Shown here: positions 38,022-46,206 of the stretch, piece after piece
Layout of the letters: each line of letters starts with the position of its first letter
How positions within the stretch are numbered: the first letter of the stretch is position 1
Assembly (NCBI RefSeq): GCF_005405225.1
Contig: NZ_BJDQ01000005.1
Span: 1-64,000 of the forward strand
DNA from: Enterococcus dongliensis
GTDB taxonomy: Bacteria > Bacillota > Bacilli > Lactobacillales > Enterococcaceae
Reading direction: 5' to 3'
DNA: 64,000 nt
Translations under genes and position numbers: made by a program
Notes under the pieces: generated by a model
The model's input: only the letters and a program-made list of their open reading frames with translations
Database searches by the model: none
Told to the model about the DNA's origin: nothing

Positions 38022-38789
38022 TTAGACAATCGACATGCCGCCATCAACGACAATGAATTGACCATTGGTATAACTTGATGCATCACTTGAAAAATAAAGA
38101 ATCGTACCATTTAATTCTTTGTGTTTGCCAGGACGATTCATTGGATTCAAGCTTTGATAGAGATTCAAAAAATCTTTTGATTTGAACAATGTTTCTTCGG
38201 TCATCTCTGATTCAAACAAACCAGGTCCAATCGCATTGGTGGTGATATTATATTTCCCATAACTAGCCGCCATCCCTTTGGTCAGTCCTAAAACAGCTGC
38301 TTTACTAGCATTGTATGAATGTCGAATAAACAACTCTTCTTTATCAGCAATAACAGCATTGACTGAAGCAATGTTGACGATCTTACCGTAATTATTAGCT
38401 ATCATGTGCGTGACAACATATTTACTGACCAAGAAAATTCCTTTTACGTTGACATCCATTGATTTGTCGAAGTCTTCAACCGTCAAAGAATCCACTCCGC
38501 CGCGCACGGCGATTCCAGCATTATTTAATAAAATATCCAAGTGGCCAAAATGCTCATAAGCTTGTTGAATGCCTGCTTTAACGTTTTCCTCATCGGTCAC
38601 ATCCATTTTGATTGCCAACACGTCGCGACCCATTTTTTTAATCTCTGCGGCCAATTCTTCCAAACGTTCCAAACGTCTAGCTAACAAAACTACCTTCGCA
38701 CCAGCTTCTGCGTATGCAATCGCCGCATCTCTTCCCAAGCCACTACTGGCACCTGTTACCACTGCTACTTTTCCATTCAAATCGAACAT
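38022..38789 (-). CDS. Short-chain dehydrogenase/reductase
   Basis: 255 residues from the ATG at 38789 (GGAGGAATGTTCA upstream). Cofactor motif VTGASSGLGRDAA (10-22), NNAGIAVRGG, catalytic Ser region NIASVNAV and Tyr-x3-Lys in HSYNASKAAVLG, and a C-terminal YTNGQFIVVDGGMSIV typical of classical SDRs. Related to gluconate 5-dehydrogenase/FabG-type enzymes; substrate unknown. Single gene. Confidence 0.85.
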   Translation of the reverse strand: MFDLNGKVAVVTGASSGLGRDAAIAYAEAGAKVVLLARRLERLEELAAEIKKMGRDVLAIKMDVTDEENVKAGIQQAYEHFGHLDILLNNAGIAVRGGVDSLTVEDFDKSMDVNVKGIFLVSKYVVTHMIANNYGKIVNIASVNAVIADKEELFIRHSYNASKAAVLGLTKGMAASYGKYNITTNAIGPGLFESEMTEETLFKSKDFLNLYQSLNPMNRPGKHKELNGTILYFSSDASSYTNGQFIVVDGGMSIV

Positions 38790-38819
38790 TGAACATTCCT
38801 CCGCTTCATGATAACGCAT

Positions 38820-39097
38820 TCACATCTAACCGTACCTAAAATGGACCAGCTCTGTCAATAGTTTATGCAAAATGCCTATTCATAAAAAAGCATTTTGTTT
38901 CACGATAAATCAATAATAAATAACAAATTTTTATTAATTTACAAAAAAGAAAATTTTTTTATTTGTCACTTAATCCGTTGTATTTTATCGCATCATCCTA
39001 AGTATATTTGAAAAATATCCACTTTAATTAATGCTGCTGCTTCTTTTTCTCAACACATTCTGTTATGAAAAAGAAAAAATTTTTTGCTAAAAACAAC
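38820..39097. other. AT-rich intergenic region
   Basis: About 280 bp between the SDR and the siderophore operon promoter. Strongly AT-rich; no ORF with a ribosome site and no stable hairpin seen. Confidence 0.5.
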
Positions 39098-39156
39098 TTG
39101 CATTTATTTTACTAATCCCCTAAACTTTATGAATATAGAGAATGAGAATCATTATC
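39098..39156 (+). promoter_or_regulatory. Promoter and Fur box of the siderophore operon
   Basis: TTGCAT (39098-39103) and TAAACT (39121-39126) with 17-bp spacing form a plausible promoter. The 19-bp sequence at 39138-39156 matches the Fur box GATAATGATAATCATTATC at all but two positions and covers the expected start of transcription, suiting iron-dependent repression. Confidence 0.85.
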
Positions 39157-39177
39157 ATTTATAAACGAGGTGAATTA

Positions 39178-40125
39178 TTGAGAAAAAGAGGAATTTTTTT
39201 TACATTGTTTTTGTTAAGCGCTCTCTCTCTTTTTATTGGAGTAAAAGATTTGATGTTGCAAGCTCTGCTGCAAGGAGATGCTCAACAATGGCTGATTCTT
39301 TTGACTACACGTCTTCCGCGAACGATCAGTTTGATTTTAGCTGGGGCGACAATGAGTATTTGCGGGCTGATCATGCAGCATCTCACTCAAAATAAATTTG
39401 TTTCTCCAACCACGGCTGGAACGATGGATAGTGCTCGCTTGGGAATTTTACTCGTCATGCTTTTTTTACCTAATGCTTCTACCACCGTAAGAACTTTTTC
39501 TGCGTTTGTCTTTGCTTTTTTAGGAACGATGGTCTTTTTAGGATTGAGTCGTTTATTACCAACAAAAGATCCAATTTTTTTACCTTTATTAGGCGTGATG
39601 TTCGGTAATATTGTTGGCTCTGTTGCTACTTTTTTTGCTTATCAATTTCAATTGATTCAAAACATGTCTTCTTGGTTGCAAGGAAATTTTTCATTAGTGA
39701 CTAAAGGCAGCTATGAACTGCTCTATCTGACAATTCCATTATTTTTTATTATTTATTTTTTTGCTTATTTTTTCACGATTGTCGGCTTGGGTGAAGATGT
39801 AGCAATCAGTTTAGGAATTCACTATCAGTTGACTCAACTAGCAGGAATTGGTTTAGTTGCTGCTGCTAGTGGATTGGTTTTGATTATGGTAGGAAGCGTT
39901 CCCTTTTTAGGAGTGATCGTACCAAATATTGTTTCACTGATTTATGGTGATCACGTAAAACAAAATTTATGGATTACTGCATTGAGCGGCAGTCTATTTT
40001 TAATGACCTGTGATATTTTGTCACGTGTTGTCATCGCTCCTTATGAAGTACCGGTCAGTCTAACTGTAGGGATCTTAGGCAGCCTGATCTTTATTTACTT
40101 ATTAGTAAGGAGGAAACAAGGATGA
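39178..40125 (+). CDS. Iron-siderophore ABC transporter permease 1 (FecCD family)
   Basis: 315 residues from a TTG at 39178-39180, chosen because GAGG lies 7 bases upstream; the ATG at 39142 is inside the Fur box and has no ribosome site. Nine to ten hydrophobic helices; the FecCD hallmark TTRLPRTISLILAGATMSICGLIMQ... begins at about residue 42. Order permease-permease-ATPase-binding protein is that of B. subtilis yclNOPQ (petrobactin) and FatDCEB systems. Stop overlaps the next start by 4 bases (ATGA). Confidence 0.92.
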   Translation: MRKRGIFFTLFLLSALSLFIGVKDLMLQALLQGDAQQWLILLTTRLPRTISLILAGATMSICGLIMQHLTQNKFVSPTTAGTMDSARLGILLVMLFLPNASTTVRTFSAFVFAFLGTMVFLGLSRLLPTKDPIFLPLLGVMFGNIVGSVATFFAYQFQLIQNMSSWLQGNFSLVTKGSYELLYLTIPLFFIIYFFAYFFTIVGLGEDVAISLGIHYQLTQLAGIGLVAAASGLVLIMVGSVPFLGVIVPNIVSLIYGDHVKQNLWITALSGSLFLMTCDILSRVVIAPYEVPVSLTVGILGSLIFIYLLVRRKQG

Positions 40126-41087
40126 AACGCTCCTTCTCAAAAAATGGGCTACTGTTGCTTGGATTGCTGTTGCTTGCATTACTTTTATGCGGTCTTTATT
40201 TGACCTATCACACCTATGGTAATTTTCAATTTGCTTGGCTGTTGCGTGGAAAAAAGATTATGGCTTTTTTACTGGTCGCTTTAGCGACTGGAACGGCCAC
40301 CGTAAGTTTTCAAACTATGACTCAAAATCAATTTTTGACACCTAATATCCTTGGCTTGGATTCTTTATATGTTTTGATCCAAACCATACTTTTTTTTATC
40401 CTGGGCGGTGTCAATATGTTGGCTCAAAAACAGACAGCGGTCTTTCTGATCAGTATTTTAATGATGGCATTCTTAAGTCTGCTGCTGGCTAAACTTTTAT
40501 TGAAACAACAGCATGATTTATTTATTTTACTAATGTTAGGCATGATCTTAGGAACTTTGTTCAGTAGTACTAGTAATTTCTTACAAGTGTTGATGGATCC
40601 TAACGAATATGACTTGCTGCAAGGACGACTTTTTGCCAGTTTCAGCAATATCAACACACTTCATCTAAGTTGGGCTGCTGGTATTATTTTATTGGGTTCC
40701 TTTTTCTTATTTGCGGCAAATCGCTATCTAGATGTCTTGCATCTAGGCAGCGATCAGGCGACAAATCTAGGAATCTCACTCAATAGATTTCAGATTTTGC
40801 TTTTGTTTTTAATCAGTCTATTGACAGGAACAGCCACAGCACTTGTCGGACCAATCACATTTTTAGGTTTTATCGTCGCCAATATCAGTTACCAATTGAT
40901 GCCGACCTATCGGCATCGCTATTTATTTCCAACAGCGATTTTACTCGGAATCATTTTTCTAGTCGGCAGCCAATTTTTAGTCGAACAAGTCTTTCAATTA
41001 AAAACGACTGTCAGTGTCGTCACTCAATTCATCGGTGGTTTGTATTTTATCTGGAAAATTATTTATGAAAGGAGTCGACAAAAATGA
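40122..41087 (+). CDS. Iron-siderophore ABC transporter permease 2 (FecCD family)
   Basis: 321 residues, polytopic, YclO-like partner of the preceding permease. Conserved features: KIMAFLLVALATGTATVSFQTMTQNQFLTPNILGLDSLY near the first third, and LVGPITFLGFIVANISYQLM before the last helices. Both ends overlap neighbours by 4 bases, showing a translationally coupled operon. The N-terminal region (about 8-28) is one strongly hydrophobic helix. Confidence 0.92.
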   Translation: MKRSFSKNGLLLLGLLLLALLLCGLYLTYHTYGNFQFAWLLRGKKIMAFLLVALATGTATVSFQTMTQNQFLTPNILGLDSLYVLIQTILFFILGGVNMLAQKQTAVFLISILMMAFLSLLLAKLLLKQQHDLFILLMLGMILGTLFSSTSNFLQVLMDPNEYDLLQGRLFASFSNINTLHLSWAAGIILLGSFFLFAANRYLDVLHLGSDQATNLGISLNRFQILLLFLISLLTGTATALVGPITFLGFIVANISYQLMPTYRHRYLFPTAILLGIIFLVGSQFLVEQVFQLKTTVSVVTQFIGGLYFIWKIIYERSRQK

Positions 41088-41842
41088 TCGATATCAAAGA
41101 CGTCTCAAAAAATTATGGAATCAAAAACGTGCTCTCTGAAATCTGTTTGCCGATCAAAAAAGGACAGTTGACTGCTTTTATCGGTCCAAATGGTGCAGGA
41201 AAAAGTACCCTGCTTTCAATGATCAGTCGATTGATTACAATCGATGTTGGACAGATTTATCTCGACCATCATGAGGTAAAGGCTTGGCGCTCTGGCGAAT
41301 TAGCCAAAAAATTGGCAATCTTAAAACAAAGTAACGGAGTCAATCTACGGATTACTGTTCGTGAGTTGGTGAGTTTTGGTCGCTTTCCTTATTCAAAAGG
41401 CCGCTTAACTGCAGAAGATCAAACTCAGATTGACTATGCTTTAGAAAAATTGGGATTGATGGACATGGCAGAAGAACGGATTGATACATTATCTGGTGGC
41501 CAACTGCAACGAGCTTATATCGCCATGATTTTGGCACAAGATACTGATTATATCCTGCTAGATGAACCGCTGAATAATCTGGATATGAACCACGCCGTCC
41601 ACTTGATGCAGACCTTACGTCAACTAGTGGAAGAAGAACATAAAACGATTCTTTTAGTTATTCATGACATCAATTTCGCAGCAAGTTACGCAGATGAGAT
41701 CGTCGCGATGAAAGCAGGGCAACTTTTTGCTCACGGAACAACAAATGAGATGATTCAACCGCAAATTTTGAATGCGCTATACGATATGGACATTAAAATC
41801 TGCGAACTGGAGGGGAAACGTTTTTGTATGTATTTTAACTAA
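41084..41842 (+). CDS. Iron-siderophore ABC transporter ATP-binding protein
   Basis: 252 residues. Walker A GPNGAGKST (about 34-42), signature LSGGQLQRAYIAMIL, Walker B YILLDEPLNNLDM and switch histidine LVIHDINFA. YclP/FepC type. Third gene of the Fur-regulated operon; 56-bp gap to the binding protein. Confidence 0.94.
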   Translation: MIDIKDVSKNYGIKNVLSEICLPIKKGQLTAFIGPNGAGKSTLLSMISRLITIDVGQIYLDHHEVKAWRSGELAKKLAILKQSNGVNLRITVRELVSFGRFPYSKGRLTAEDQTQIDYALEKLGLMDMAEERIDTLSGGQLQRAYIAMILAQDTDYILLDEPLNNLDMNHAVHLMQTLRQLVEEEHKTILLVIHDINFAASYADEIVAMKAGQLFAHGTTNEMIQPQILNALYDMDIKICELEGKRFCMYFN

Positions 41843-41898
41843 ATTTTGTTAACGCTAGATTCAAAAGAAATTTTTAAATTAGATCAGGAGGAGATAAA

Positions 41899-42855
41899 AT
41901 GAAAAAATATATTGTTGGATTATCTATGGTGCTGCTAAGTTTCAGTTTGGGTGGTTGCGGTTCGACAAACAATGCTGAAACCCAAAGTTCAACGGAAAAA
42001 ACAGCAACAAACAATGCCAAAACAATTGAGGTAACCGATGCTGACGGTCAAGTGACTGTTCCTAAAAATCCAGAAAAAGTCGTCGTTTTTGATAACGGAT
42101 CACTTGATACTTTAGATGCTCTAGGCGTAGGAAATAAAGTGGCAGCAGCTGCAACAGATAACTTACCTGCTTATCTAAAAACTTATAAAAATGTGGATTC
42201 TGCTGGTGGAATCAAAGAGCCCGATTTAGAAAAAATCAATCAAATGAAACCGGATCTGATTATCATTTCTGGCCGGCAACGTGATTTTTTAGAGCAATTA
42301 AATGCTATCGCACCTACAATATATCTAGCCGTTGATCCTTCCAATACTTGGAATTCGATCAAACAAAATGTTAAAACATTAGGTCAGATCTTCGACAAAG
42401 AAAACGTCGCACAAAAACAATTAGCTGCACTGGAAACGAGCATCAAAAAAACGAAAACAAAAGCGCTAGAAAGTAATAATCATGCCTTAACTGTTTTAGT
42501 TAATGAAGGTCAGTTATCTACCTACGGAAAAGATTCACGCTTTGGAATCATTTACGATACCTTTGGTTTTGCAGAATCAGATGACACAATCAAAGCTTCG
42601 ACTCACGGCCAAAGCGTCTCTTACGAATATATCTTAGATAAAAATCCGGATGTCCTCTTTGTCATCGATCGTACAAAAGCAATCGGTGGCGACACTAGTC
42701 TCAACGATGTCGCTGCTAATGAATTAGTCGCACAAACAACCGCAGGGAAAAATAAAAAAGTAATCCCGCTGCAGTCGGATGTTTGGTATTTAAGCGGTGG
42801 TGGTCTAGAATCAGTTAAACTAATGTTAGATGATGTCAATAACGCCTTCAAATAA
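41899..42855 (+). CDS. Siderophore-binding lipoprotein (YclQ/FatB type)
   Basis: 318 residues; lipobox LGGC with Cys20, then a Ser/Thr/Asn-rich linker and a FhuD/BtuF-type binding fold (TDADGQVTVPKNPEKVVVFDNGSLDTL at about 47-75; LEKINQMKPDLIIISGR). AGGAGG precedes the ATG. Captures an iron-siderophore outside the membrane for the permeases above. The catecholate/petrobactin type is suggested only by overall similarity in gene order; no siderophore synthesis genes are in the window, so it probably uses xenosiderophores. Confidence 0.92.
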   Translation: MKKYIVGLSMVLLSFSLGGCGSTNNAETQSSTEKTATNNAKTIEVTDADGQVTVPKNPEKVVVFDNGSLDTLDALGVGNKVAAAATDNLPAYLKTYKNVDSAGGIKEPDLEKINQMKPDLIIISGRQRDFLEQLNAIAPTIYLAVDPSNTWNSIKQNVKTLGQIFDKENVAQKQLAALETSIKKTKTKALESNNHALTVLVNEGQLSTYGKDSRFGIIYDTFGFAESDDTIKASTHGQSVSYEYILDKNPDVLFVIDRTKAIGGDTSLNDVAANELVAQTTAGKNKKVIPLQSDVWYLSGGGLESVKLMLDDVNNAFK

Positions 42856-42881
42856 ATAGCGTGCACACATACGCATTGTCA

Positions 42882-42917
42882 AAAAAGAGTTGCGACAAAA
42901 TCGTCGCAACTCTTTTT
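42882..42917. terminator. Bidirectional terminator between siderophore operon and FLP regulator
   Basis: 15-bp perfect arms 42882-42896 and 42903-42917 with a 6-base loop and A/T tracts; serves both converging operons. Confidence 0.9.
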
Positions 42918-42924
42918 GGCAAAT

Positions 42925-43584
42925 TTAGATGTCTTCTAATCCCTCAGAATCAAGCAAAGTGACCTTTCGTCTTTGACGGCTGATCAACTGTTTGCTTTCC
43001 AATAATTTAAATTTTCTTGATAGTGTTTCTGGTGTCGTTCCTAAAAAGAGCGCCAATTCTTTCATCTTCATAGGTAAGACCAGATTATCAGATTCGGCAA
43101 CCTTAGCTAGATCAAGTAAATAAGTCGCTAAACGTTCTTCTACTTTTTCCATCATCAAAAACTGAGTTTGTTGTTCAGTCTTCACCATCTTGGTCGCATT
43201 GATCTCTAATAATTTAAGACTTAACTGAGGATATTTCAGCAATAAGTTTGAAAAATCTTTCTGTCTTAAGATACATACTTCGGTGGGTTCTAGTGCTTCA
43301 CCAAACAGCGCATCATTTTTCACTCCAAACAATTGATTTTCGCCTTCGTATTCACCAGGTTCTACGACCCGTAAGACTTGCTCTTTACCATTTGAAGAAA
43401 GTTGATACACTTTCATATTTCCACGAGCAACAATGACCAGCTGTTTCTCGCCATTTGGCGTAAAAATCTGCTCGCCCTTATCAACCATCCGATGTGTGAC
43501 CAAAGCGTGGATTTTTCTTTGATCGGCTACTTCTAGATGGTTAAATAACGGTACTAAAGAAACGCATAGGTGTTCTTGACTCAT
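42925..43584 (-). CDS. Crp/Fnr-family regulator, FLP-like
   Basis: 219 residues. Cyclic-nucleotide-binding-like beta roll (about 15-120), dimer helix (about 125-160) and winged helix (about 165-215). Recognition helix TTPETLSRKFKLL carries the E-x-x-S-R pattern of FNR, predicting TTGAT-N4-ATCAA sites. Only two cysteines in the sensor domain, C7 and C104, 97 residues apart; Lactobacillus casei FLP has a regulatory disulfide between Cys5 and Cys102, the same spacing. There is no FNR-type four-cysteine cluster, so a thiol-disulfide rather than Fe-S sensor is inferred. Last gene of the HMA-Dps-like-regulator operon. Confidence 0.88.
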   Translation of the reverse strand: MSQEHLCVSLVPLFNHLEVADQRKIHALVTHRMVDKGEQIFTPNGEKQLVIVARGNMKVYQLSSNGKEQVLRVVEPGEYEGENQLFGVKNDALFGEALEPTEVCILRQKDFSNLLLKYPQLSLKLLEINATKMVKTEQQTQFLMMEKVEERLATYLLDLAKVAESDNLVLPMKMKELALFLGTTPETLSRKFKLLESKQLISRQRRKVTLLDSEGLEDI

Positions 43585-43619
43585 GGAAATCCTCCTCGTT
43601 TTTTCTTACTTATTCGTAG

Positions 43620-44153
43620 TTATTCGTCGTCCTCTTCTAATCCGTCATTTACATCATTTCCTAAATATCGTTGCCAAATCAATAGTTGATGTTTGATCCA
43701 AGCATAAAGTTTTTTGAGAAATTCTGCTAAACCAAATTTTTCTTCTTTTTCAGCTAAGGCGATCCCACGAGTGATAAATAGATTTTGTGTAGCTAAATCT
43801 GCTACTAATTCGTTGAGGATCGTTTCTGCATCTTCATATTTTAACTTGCCGCTATCTTTGATCATGGCATAATTAGTAAACTCTTCCAATGTTGTGGGGA
43901 CTAGTTCTCCTTCATCTAACACCTTCTGACTTAATTCGTCAAATAACTGGTCTTCTTCAGCAATCATCGCTACTAGTCTCGGTTCAGCAAAACCACGGAC
44001 AGATCCTTTCAAATAGTAGTTGGCTTGACGTAATTTCACTCGATGAACAAATAGATTAGACAAGATATGGCTAATCATCGCTCCAGCTGTCGGTGTATGA
44101 TGATCTTTATCACTTTGGATTTGTTCTGCTTGATATTTTTCTTCTACGTTCAT
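43620..44153 (-). CDS. Dps/ferritin-like helical protein with non-canonical metal site
   Basis: 177 residues. Alignment by eye with Dps proteins covers about 22-165: SHILSNLFVHRVKLRQANYYLKGSVRGF corresponds to the first long helix, FDELSQKVLDEGELVPTTLEEF to the second with the P-x-T-x-x-E-F turn. The histidines that bind iron in Dps (in H-W and L-H) read as N-Y and P-R here, so ordinary ferroxidase activity is doubtful. Acidic tail. Begins one base after the HMA gene stop. Assignment as Dps-like is tentative. Confidence 0.6.
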   Translation of the reverse strand: MNVEEKYQAEQIQSDKDHHTPTAGAMISHILSNLFVHRVKLRQANYYLKGSVRGFAEPRLVAMIAEEDQLFDELSQKVLDEGELVPTTLEEFTNYAMIKDSGKLKYEDAETILNELVADLATQNLFITRGIALAEKEEKFGLAEFLKKLYAWIKHQLLIWQRYLGNDVNDGLEEDDE

Positions 44154-44154
44154 A

Positions 44155-44382
44155 TTATACTAGCTCCTTCACTTTGATGGCTTCTACTTCATACCCTAAA
44201 TGTTCAATGGCTTGTTTCAAGGTGGCTGGATCAGTCCCCGATTGAACATTGACTTTGACCTTGCTGGCATTGAATAAAACTTTGACTTGTTCAACACCGG
44301 GTTGTTGACTTACCGCATGCTCGATTTTCTGCATACATGATGGGCAAGTCAGTGTTCCTAATTGGATAATCACTTTTTGCAT
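44155..44382 (-). CDS. Heavy-metal-associated (CopZ-like) protein with CPSC motif
   Basis: 75 residues, the size of a free HMA-domain metallochaperone: LGTLTCPSCMQKIEHAVSQQPGV contains the metal motif T-C-P-S-C-M (residues 12-17; usual MxCxxC with the Met replaced by Leu/Thr), then the beta-alpha-beta-beta-alpha-beta fold to GYEVEAI. The CPSC centre and lack of an adjacent copper ATPase leave open a thiol-redox rather than copper role. First gene of the FLP operon; AAGGAGG upstream. Confidence 0.85.
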   Translation of the reverse strand: MQKVIIQLGTLTCPSCMQKIEHAVSQQPGVEQVKVLFNASKVKVNVQSGTDPATLKQAIEHLGYEVEAIKVKELV

Positions 44383-44414
44383 GACTGTTTCCTCCTTGTT
44401 TATTTGATACCCTT

Positions 44415-44456
44415 ATTCTACTGACTCCTTTAGAAAAACTAATTGATTACTATCAA
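44415..44456 (-). promoter_or_regulatory. FNR/FLP box and -10 of the HMA-Dps-FLP operon
   Basis: The sequence at 44443-44456 is TTGATTACTATCAA on plus, a perfect TTGAT-N4-ATCAA palindrome. On minus a TAGAAT -10 box (plus 44415-44420) begins exactly 29 bases from the palindrome centre, which puts the centre at -41.5, the class II activator position. It lies about 60 bp before the HMA start codon. Confidence 0.8.
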
Positions 44457-44506
44457 GTTTTCCTCTTTTGTACGAGGTATTTATTTAATCTAGCAGTATC
44501 ATGACA

Positions 44507-44541
44507 AAAAAAGAGTTCTCGTTTTTTCGAGAACTCTTTTT
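44507..44541 (-). terminator. Terminator after the DUF438 gene
   Basis: 14-bp perfect arms 44508-44521 and 44528-44541 with a T6 loop; ends next to the DUF438 stop at 44544. It separates the DUF1858-DUF438 pair from the FLP operon. Confidence 0.88.
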
Positions 44542-44543
44542 AT

Positions 44544-45872
44544 TTATTCGGTTTTTCCATCTAATAAACGATTTTGTCCTTTAATAGCTTGGATTTCAGT
44601 TATATCCTGTGTGGCTTCTAAACAGCCTAGATACTCTCCTTGTTCATTTTTCAAGGCGAAGTAGCGAATATATACTTTTTTCCCATGCAGATCAATCCAA
44701 AAGTCTGCTTCAGAACGAGCACCTGAACGAAAATCATCTAAGATTTTTTGAACGATGTGCATACTCTTTGGTGGATGACAATTGACGACTTCTCGGCCAA
44801 CAACTGATTTTGTCCGTGGAAAGACGCGGTTTTTGCCTTCTGAGAAAAAGCGTACGCGGTCATCTTTGTCTACAAAAGTCAGATCGACGGGTAAAACTTG
44901 GAACATCGCAATCATCTCTTCCATCTTCATTGTCCCAGTCGGCAAGACGATGGTTTCGGCTGAAGTTTGTGTCTCCCAATCATAATGTTCTTCCGCAGTG
45001 CTTTCTGCCGTTTCAGCTAGGCCAGCAGCGATTCCTTCAGTGGTTTCTTTGGCTTGCTGGATAGCTAATTGTCGTGCAGGTTCCCGTTCTTGTTCTTTTT
45101 CTAAGGCAGATTGGCTCGCTTTCCAAGGAAGCGGTTCTGGAATGAAGGCAAATCCAATATCAAAACTATCTTCTGCGATTTTCTCCCAGTCTTTCAAGCT
45201 AAAGACATCTAGCGTCATAGGTGCCATGATCTCTTCTTCTTTAAAGATCATCTCTTCAATCTCATTTTTAGCCTGCTCCCATTTTTCAGACAAGGGATTG
45301 TAGGCAACTTTTTCAGAGCTGACTAATTGGATCAGTGCTTTTACTTGATCGCGCACATCGTCATCCACACCCCACATTACTTTTGGCGGTGCTGTGATTC
45401 CATATTTTTCCATATAAGAAAAAATCAAAGTCTCTTTTCGAGCATAATGTTTATCAATTTGCATAAGATCTTCTAACGCATGGAGCAAACGATCTTTTTG
45501 CGACCAATCACCTGTTTTCATTTTTACTAAAAGACCATCAATCTCATCTGTCAGTAAAGATTGCAGTACTTGGTTCTCTAATTTCAACGTGTGAATCGGA
45601 TGTCCAGGCTGTTCGTGTTCCAAATTCGAACGATGGATTTCATTGATCGATCCTTTGAAGACCGCCGCATGGATATTACACAATTTTTGGATTTCTTGCG
45701 GATTCAACCCACCTTGAATCAACGCTTTTTCTGCCGCTGTAATCTCCGTGACATCCACACCTTCAAATTCTTGATTAAATAGATCTTTGGCTTCTTCAAA
45801 TGAACCGCCTTTGTGCAGCAGTGACAAGATCTCCACGATTCTTTCTTGGCGCTGTTCTCTTGTTCGTTCCAT
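44544..45872 (-). CDS. DUF438 hemerythrin/PAS domain protein
   Basis: 442 residues. N-terminal DUF438 domain (about 5-70), hemerythrin-like helical region with spaced His/Glu (HPIHTLKLENQVLQ near 91-104; DKHYARKETLIFSYMEKYG; about 85-180), an Ala/Glu-rich linker (about 255-300) and a C-terminal PAS domain (about 315-430; VVNCHPPKSMHIVQKIL, YLGCLEATQDIT). Likely senses oxygen, NO or a redox ligand through a di-iron site or PAS pocket; the output is unknown. Overlaps the DUF1858 gene by one base. Confidence 0.85.
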   Translation of the reverse strand: MERTREQRQERIVEILSLLHKGGSFEEAKDLFNQEFEGVDVTEITAAEKALIQGGLNPQEIQKLCNIHAAVFKGSINEIHRSNLEHEQPGHPIHTLKLENQVLQSLLTDEIDGLLVKMKTGDWSQKDRLLHALEDLMQIDKHYARKETLIFSYMEKYGITAPPKVMWGVDDDVRDQVKALIQLVSSEKVAYNPLSEKWEQAKNEIEEMIFKEEEIMAPMTLDVFSLKDWEKIAEDSFDIGFAFIPEPLPWKASQSALEKEQEREPARQLAIQQAKETTEGIAAGLAETAESTAEEHYDWETQTSAETIVLPTGTMKMEEMIAMFQVLPVDLTFVDKDDRVRFFSEGKNRVFPRTKSVVGREVVNCHPPKSMHIVQKILDDFRSGARSEADFWIDLHGKKVYIRYFALKNEQGEYLGCLEATQDITEIQAIKGQNRLLDGKTE

Positions 45873-46102
45873 CAGTTTGCTCCTTTCACAGTAAATCCGT
45901 TTGCTTCAAATGTCTCAATAATTTTCTCCATCGGGATATGTTTCATTTTGGCCCCTTTAGGAATCGTCACATACCGCCCTGCCGTTTGTAACATTCCTGG
46001 TTTTGTGATTGCATCAAAACCTAATTTATACATTAAATCCTTGACTTCAGGATAAAGAGTAACTAATTCGAACAAAGATTTAGATAAGTCTAGTTCCTTC
46101 AT
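45872..46102 (-). CDS. DUF1858 domain protein
   Basis: 76 residues: LDLSKSLFELVTLYPEVKDLMYKLGFDAITKPGMLQTAGRYV is the DUF1858 signature also found at the N-terminus of ScdA/RIC-type di-iron repair proteins. This member has no cysteine. It pairs with DUF438 in many Firmicutes and is presumed to act with it. AAAGGAGAG precedes the ATG; a TATAAT -10 box is at plus 46133-46138, and only a half FNR site (TTGAT at 46165-46169) is visible upstream. Confidence 0.85.
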   Translation of the reverse strand: MKELDLSKSLFELVTLYPEVKDLMYKLGFDAITKPGMLQTAGRYVTIPKGAKMKHIPMEKIIETFEANGFTVKGAN

Positions 46103-46206
46103 ATGCCGCTCTCCTTTACATGTTGCTTATTTATTATACGCATAACTTAGGCATTTCATAGCACTTGATAAAAATTTTTACAAAAATACTTCTATCTTAA
46201 AAAACA

